A stretch of DNA of 64,000 bases from contig NZ_CAJKIS010000007.1 in the NCBI RefSeq assembly GCF_905200055.1, positions 10,479-74,478 on the forward strand, in the 5' to 3' direction. Each line of letters opens with the position of its first letter. Within the stretch, counting starts at the first letter, position 1. This DNA comes from an uncultured Fusobacterium sp. (GTDB lineage: Bacteria; Fusobacteriota; Fusobacteriia; Fusobacteriales; Fusobacteriaceae). The notes below the pieces were generated by a model that saw only the letters and a program-made list of their open reading frames with translations, was not told the DNA's origin and searched no databases. A program made the position numbers and the translations under genes. Below are positions 61,634 through 64,000 of this stretch, piece after piece.

Positions 61634-62833
61634 TTAGTTTTTCTTATACATCTCTTCATAGTATTTTTGATAATCTCCACTTGTTACATTCTCTAGCCAC
61701 TCTTGATTATCTAAATACCATCTTATAGTCTTTTCTATCCCTATTACAAATGATGTTTCAGGATACCATCCTAACTCTTTTACTATCTTACTTGGATCTA
61801 TTGCATATCTTGCATCATGCCCCAATCTATCTTGAACATAAGTTATCAGATTATAATTAATATTTTCTAAATCTACTTTTAATATTTTTCTATACTCAAT
61901 TTCATCTTTCATTATTCTTGAAATTATATCTATTATCAACTTTACTATATTAATATTGGTTTCTTCATTAAATCCACCAATATTATATACCTCTCCTAAT
62001 CTTCCCTTTTCAAGAACTATATCTATTCCCTTGCAATGATCTTCTACGTATAACCAATCTCTTACATTCATTCCATCTCCATATACTGGAAGTTCTTTTC
62101 CATGAAGTACATTATTTATAATTAATGGAATTAGTTTTTCTGGAAATTGATATGCTCCATAATTATTTGAGCATCTAGTTATATTTATTGGCATATGATA
62201 AGTTTCCATGTATGCCATAACCAACATATCTGCACTTGCTTTTGATGTTGAATATGGTGATTTAGGTGATAATGGAGTTTCTTCAGTAAAAAATTTAGTT
62301 CCAAAAGTTTTTATCTCTTCCCTATTTTCAAGTAAAATATCTAAATCTTTATCATTAAAAGTAAGTTCTTTCCCCTCTAATATATCCTTTTTTAGACTTC
62401 CATAAACTTCATCTGTTGATACTTGTATATATTTTTTACCTTCTTTATATACAGGATATCCCTTTTCATCTTTTCCTATTGTCCAAAATTTCTTTGTTAT
62501 GTCTAAAAGAGTTTGTGTTCCTAGAATATTTGTTTCAAGAAAAAGCTTTGGATTTTCAATACTTCTATCAACATGTGACTCTGCTGCAAAATTTACAACA
62601 TAATCAATATCATATTTAGAGAAGATATTTTCAACTAATTCATTATTACAAATATCTCCCTTTACAAATTCAACTCTTTTATCTTTTAATTCATTTTCTA
62701 TATTTTTTAAATTTCCAGCATAAGTTAATTTATCAAGGACAACTACAAAAATATCCCTATATTTATTTAAAATATATTTTAAAAAATTTGCTCCTATAAA
62801 GCCTGCTGCTCCTGTTACTAGATATGTTTTCAT
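61634..62833 (-). CDS. rfbB: dTDP-glucose 4,6-dehydratase
   Basis: The start is ATG 62833 after GAGGAGAT, whose A is shared with the rfbA stop (TAATG), so the two are coupled. A frame extending further upstream lies inside rfbA. The 399-residue enzyme has the NAD loop TGAAGFIGAN, the catalytic STDEVYGS and YSTSKASADM (Tyr-x3-Lys). An extra segment of about 37 residues (KDILEGKELTFNDKDLD onward) sits between the last two motifs and makes it longer than E. coli RfbB (361). It makes dTDP-4-keto-6-deoxyglucose for rhamnose or related sugars; rfbC and rfbD are not in the window. Confidence 0.93.
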   Translation of the reverse strand: MKTYLVTGAAGFIGANFLKYILNKYRDIFVVVLDKLTYAGNLKNIENELKDKRVEFVKGDICNNELVENIFSKYDIDYVVNFAAESHVDRSIENPKLFLETNILGTQTLLDITKKFWTIGKDEKGYPVYKEGKKYIQVSTDEVYGSLKKDILEGKELTFNDKDLDILLENREEIKTFGTKFFTEETPLSPKSPYSTSKASADMLVMAYMETYHMPINITRCSNNYGAYQFPEKLIPLIINNVLHGKELPVYGDGMNVRDWLYVEDHCKGIDIVLEKGRLGEVYNIGGFNEETNINIVKLIIDIISRIMKDEIEYRKILKVDLENINYNLITYVQDRLGHDARYAIDPSKIVKELGWYPETSFVIGIEKTIRWYLDNQEWLENVTSGDYQKYYEEMYKKN

Positions 62834-63702
62834 TATATCTCCTCGCTTATATCCAAAAGATATTTTCCATATTCTGTTTTTAATAATGATTTTGCTAACT
62901 CTTTTAACTGTTCTTTTGTTATCCAACCATTTTTATATGCTATCTCTTCTAAACAAGCAATATAGTTCCCTTGTCTTTCCTGTATAGTCTCAATAAAATT
63001 AGAAGCTTGTAATAAGTTTTTATGATTTCCTGTATCTAACCAAGCAAATCCTCTTCCTAAAAGATTAACTTTTAGATTTTTTTCTTCTAAATATAGTTTA
63101 TTAAGATCTGTTATTTCTAACTCACCTCTTTTACTAGGTTTTAATCTTTTAGCTTTCTCTACTACTGTATTATCATAAAAATATAATCCTGGTATTGCAT
63201 ATTTTGATTTTGGTTTCTCTGGCTTTTCTTCTAATGATAAAACATTCATATTTTTATCAAACTCTACAACTCCATATTCTCTAGCATCTTTTATAAGGTA
63301 ACCAAAAATCTCTGCTCCTTTTTCTAATTTTGCTAATCTCTTTAATATAGGAGAAAATCCCTGTCCAAAGAAAATATTATCTCCTAATACTAAAGATACA
63401 CTATCTTTTCCTATAAATTCTTCACCTATTATAAATGCTTCTGCTAGTCCATTAGGTCTTTCTTGAATAGCATAAGATATATTTAGTCCTATTTTACTTC
63501 CATCTCCAAATAATTCTTTAAAACAATTTATATCTCTAGGAGTAGAAATTATTAAAATATCTCTTATTTCTGCTAACATTAAAACTGATAATGGATAATA
63601 AATCATTGGTTTATCATATATTGGTAATATCTGTTTTGATATGCTTATTGTTAATGGATGAAGTCTTGTTCCACTTCCTCCTGCTAATACTATTCCTTTC
63701 AT
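62833..63702 (-). CDS. rfbA: glucose-1-phosphate thymidylyltransferase
   Basis: The 289-residue enzyme makes dTDP-glucose. It has the nucleotide loop [42 protein letters not shown] and the late [12 protein letters not shown], all as in RmlA. It is the first visible gene of rfbA-rfbB-GT9. Its promoter should lie in the 50 nt between the start and the upstream hairpin; TATACT at 63734-63739 on the minus strand is a candidate -10. Confidence 0.96.
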   Translation of the reverse strand: MKGIVLAGGSGTRLHPLTISISKQILPIYDKPMIYYPLSVLMLAEIRDILIISTPRDINCFKELFGDGSKIGLNISYAIQERPNGLAEAFIIGEEFIGKDSVSLVLGDNIFFGQGFSPILKRLAKLEKGAEIFGYLIKDAREYGVVEFDKNMNVLSLEEKPEKPKSKYAIPGLYFYDNTVVEKAKRLKPSKRGELEITDLNKLYLEEKNLKVNLLGRGFAWLDTGNHKNLLQASNFIETIQERQGNYIACLEEIAYKNGWITKEQLKELAKSLLKTEYGKYLLDISEEI

Positions 63703-63751
63703 ATTTTTCCTTTTATTCTTTAATTTTATTAATAGTATACCATAATTTTAA

Positions 63752-63806
63752 AAAAAAGATAATTCATTATACCATTTTTCCAAATGAATAATAGATTATC
63801 TTTTTT
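63752..63806. terminator. long A/T hairpin upstream of rfbA
   Basis: AAAAAAGATAAT pairs with ATTATCTTTTTT (63752-63763 with 63795-63806), with an inner TCATT/AATGA stem. It may end a transcript from beyond the right edge on the minus strand. Confidence 0.6.
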
Positions 63807-63862
63807 CTCTATAATATTAATTTTTTTTATTTTATAAATTGAATTAAATATGTTAAAATTTA

Positions 63863-63883
63863 CTGCTCTCTGCTCTCTGCTCT
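63863..63883. repeat. three tandem copies of CTGCTCT
   Basis: An exact heptamer is repeated three times in the AT-rich spacer upstream of rfbA. The rest of 63.8-64.0 kb is A/T-rich with no gene visible. Confidence 0.7.
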
Positions 63884-64000
63884 ATTATATATACTCTATA
63901 AAATATAATATATTATATCTTCAAATTTATATATTTTCAAATTAAAAATATAATTTATATATTAAATAAAATTAATATTATTATATTAATTTACCTACAA

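Noticed and set aside
62834..62926. A 31-codon extension of rfbB into rfbA.
   Set aside because: The ATG at 62833 has a strong ribosome site and starts the NAD-binding fold, and overlaps the rfbA stop as TAATG. The extension is out-of-frame rfbA sequence.
1..64000. tRNA genes, CRISPR arrays, insertion sequences or prophage.
   Set aside because: No transposase or integrase frames, no regularly spaced repeats and no tRNA-like T-loop sequences were seen on reading; a tRNAscan or CRISPR search could still find something I missed.

Overview
The window is about 64 kb of very AT-rich, densely coded, bacterial chromosome. The organism is almost certainly a member of the Fusobacteriota, most likely genus Fusobacterium. 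Evidence: low GC with a Gram-negative envelope (TonB/ExbBD, an FplA-type patatin autotransporter, heptosyltransferase, sialyltransferase), strong TTGACA/TATAAT promoters with AGGAGG ribosome sites, and a MORN-repeat protein of the kind enriched in fusobacteria. Species cannot be fixed from sequence alone. No tRNA, rRNA, CRISPR array, insertion sequence or prophage was seen.

Left part (1-29 kb) is mostly core. A minus-strand envelope operon runs DUF116, giant TPR protein, small secreted protein, ExbB, ExbD, TonB, then a sigma-54-type response regulator cut by the window edge. It is followed by dnaN, a short sigma-70 factor, gpsA and plsY, then by trxA, a small lipoprotein, a TauE/SafE permease and the FplA-like phospholipase. 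A plus-strand core cluster follows: pnp (with a large hairpin leader), rimO, pgsA, yggT, rsmH, an FtsL-like protein and an RlmD-family methyltransferase. Then come a PL8 glycosaminoglycan lyase, rpsI-rplM and phoR-phoB.

Middle part (29-50 kb): pstS faces pstC-pstA-pstB-phoU across a spacer with two opposed arrays of four 11-bp-spaced Pho boxes. A third identical array precedes a Na/Pi cotransporter at 50.1 kb, which defines a local Pho regulon. Between 35.9 and 48.9 kb lies a glycosaminoglycan-use locus: membrane-bound AraC regulator, two LUD-domain proteins, GPH symporter, unsaturated glucuronyl hydrolase (GH88), sulfatase, an orphan solute-binding lipoprotein, KduI, KduD, a sialate lyase (NanA) and a divergent RpiR regulator. 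With the PL8 lyase this predicts cleavage, desulfation, import and conversion of chondroitin/hyaluronan-type disaccharides to 2-keto-3-deoxygluconate, next to sialic-acid catabolism.

Right part (50-64 kb): rpoN, then a cobalamin riboswitch with its own terminator in front of a cytoplasmic MORN-repeat protein, an alanine/glycine symporter, and a surface-glycan block (rfbA-rfbB-GT9, then GT52 sialyltransferase-flippase-neuA). Between the two halves of the glycan block sits a striking fusion: an exonuclease VII large-subunit-like domain, a transmembrane helix and a C-terminal peptidoglycan-binding domain.

The best leads for something undescribed are the B12 riboswitch-MORN pairing, the ExoVII-like/TM/peptidoglycan-binding fusion, the three matched Pho-box arrays, two intergenic promoter-to-terminator units that look like small RNAs, and a 25-codon leader ORF before the M20 peptidase. 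All calls are from reading the sequence; no database search was run.
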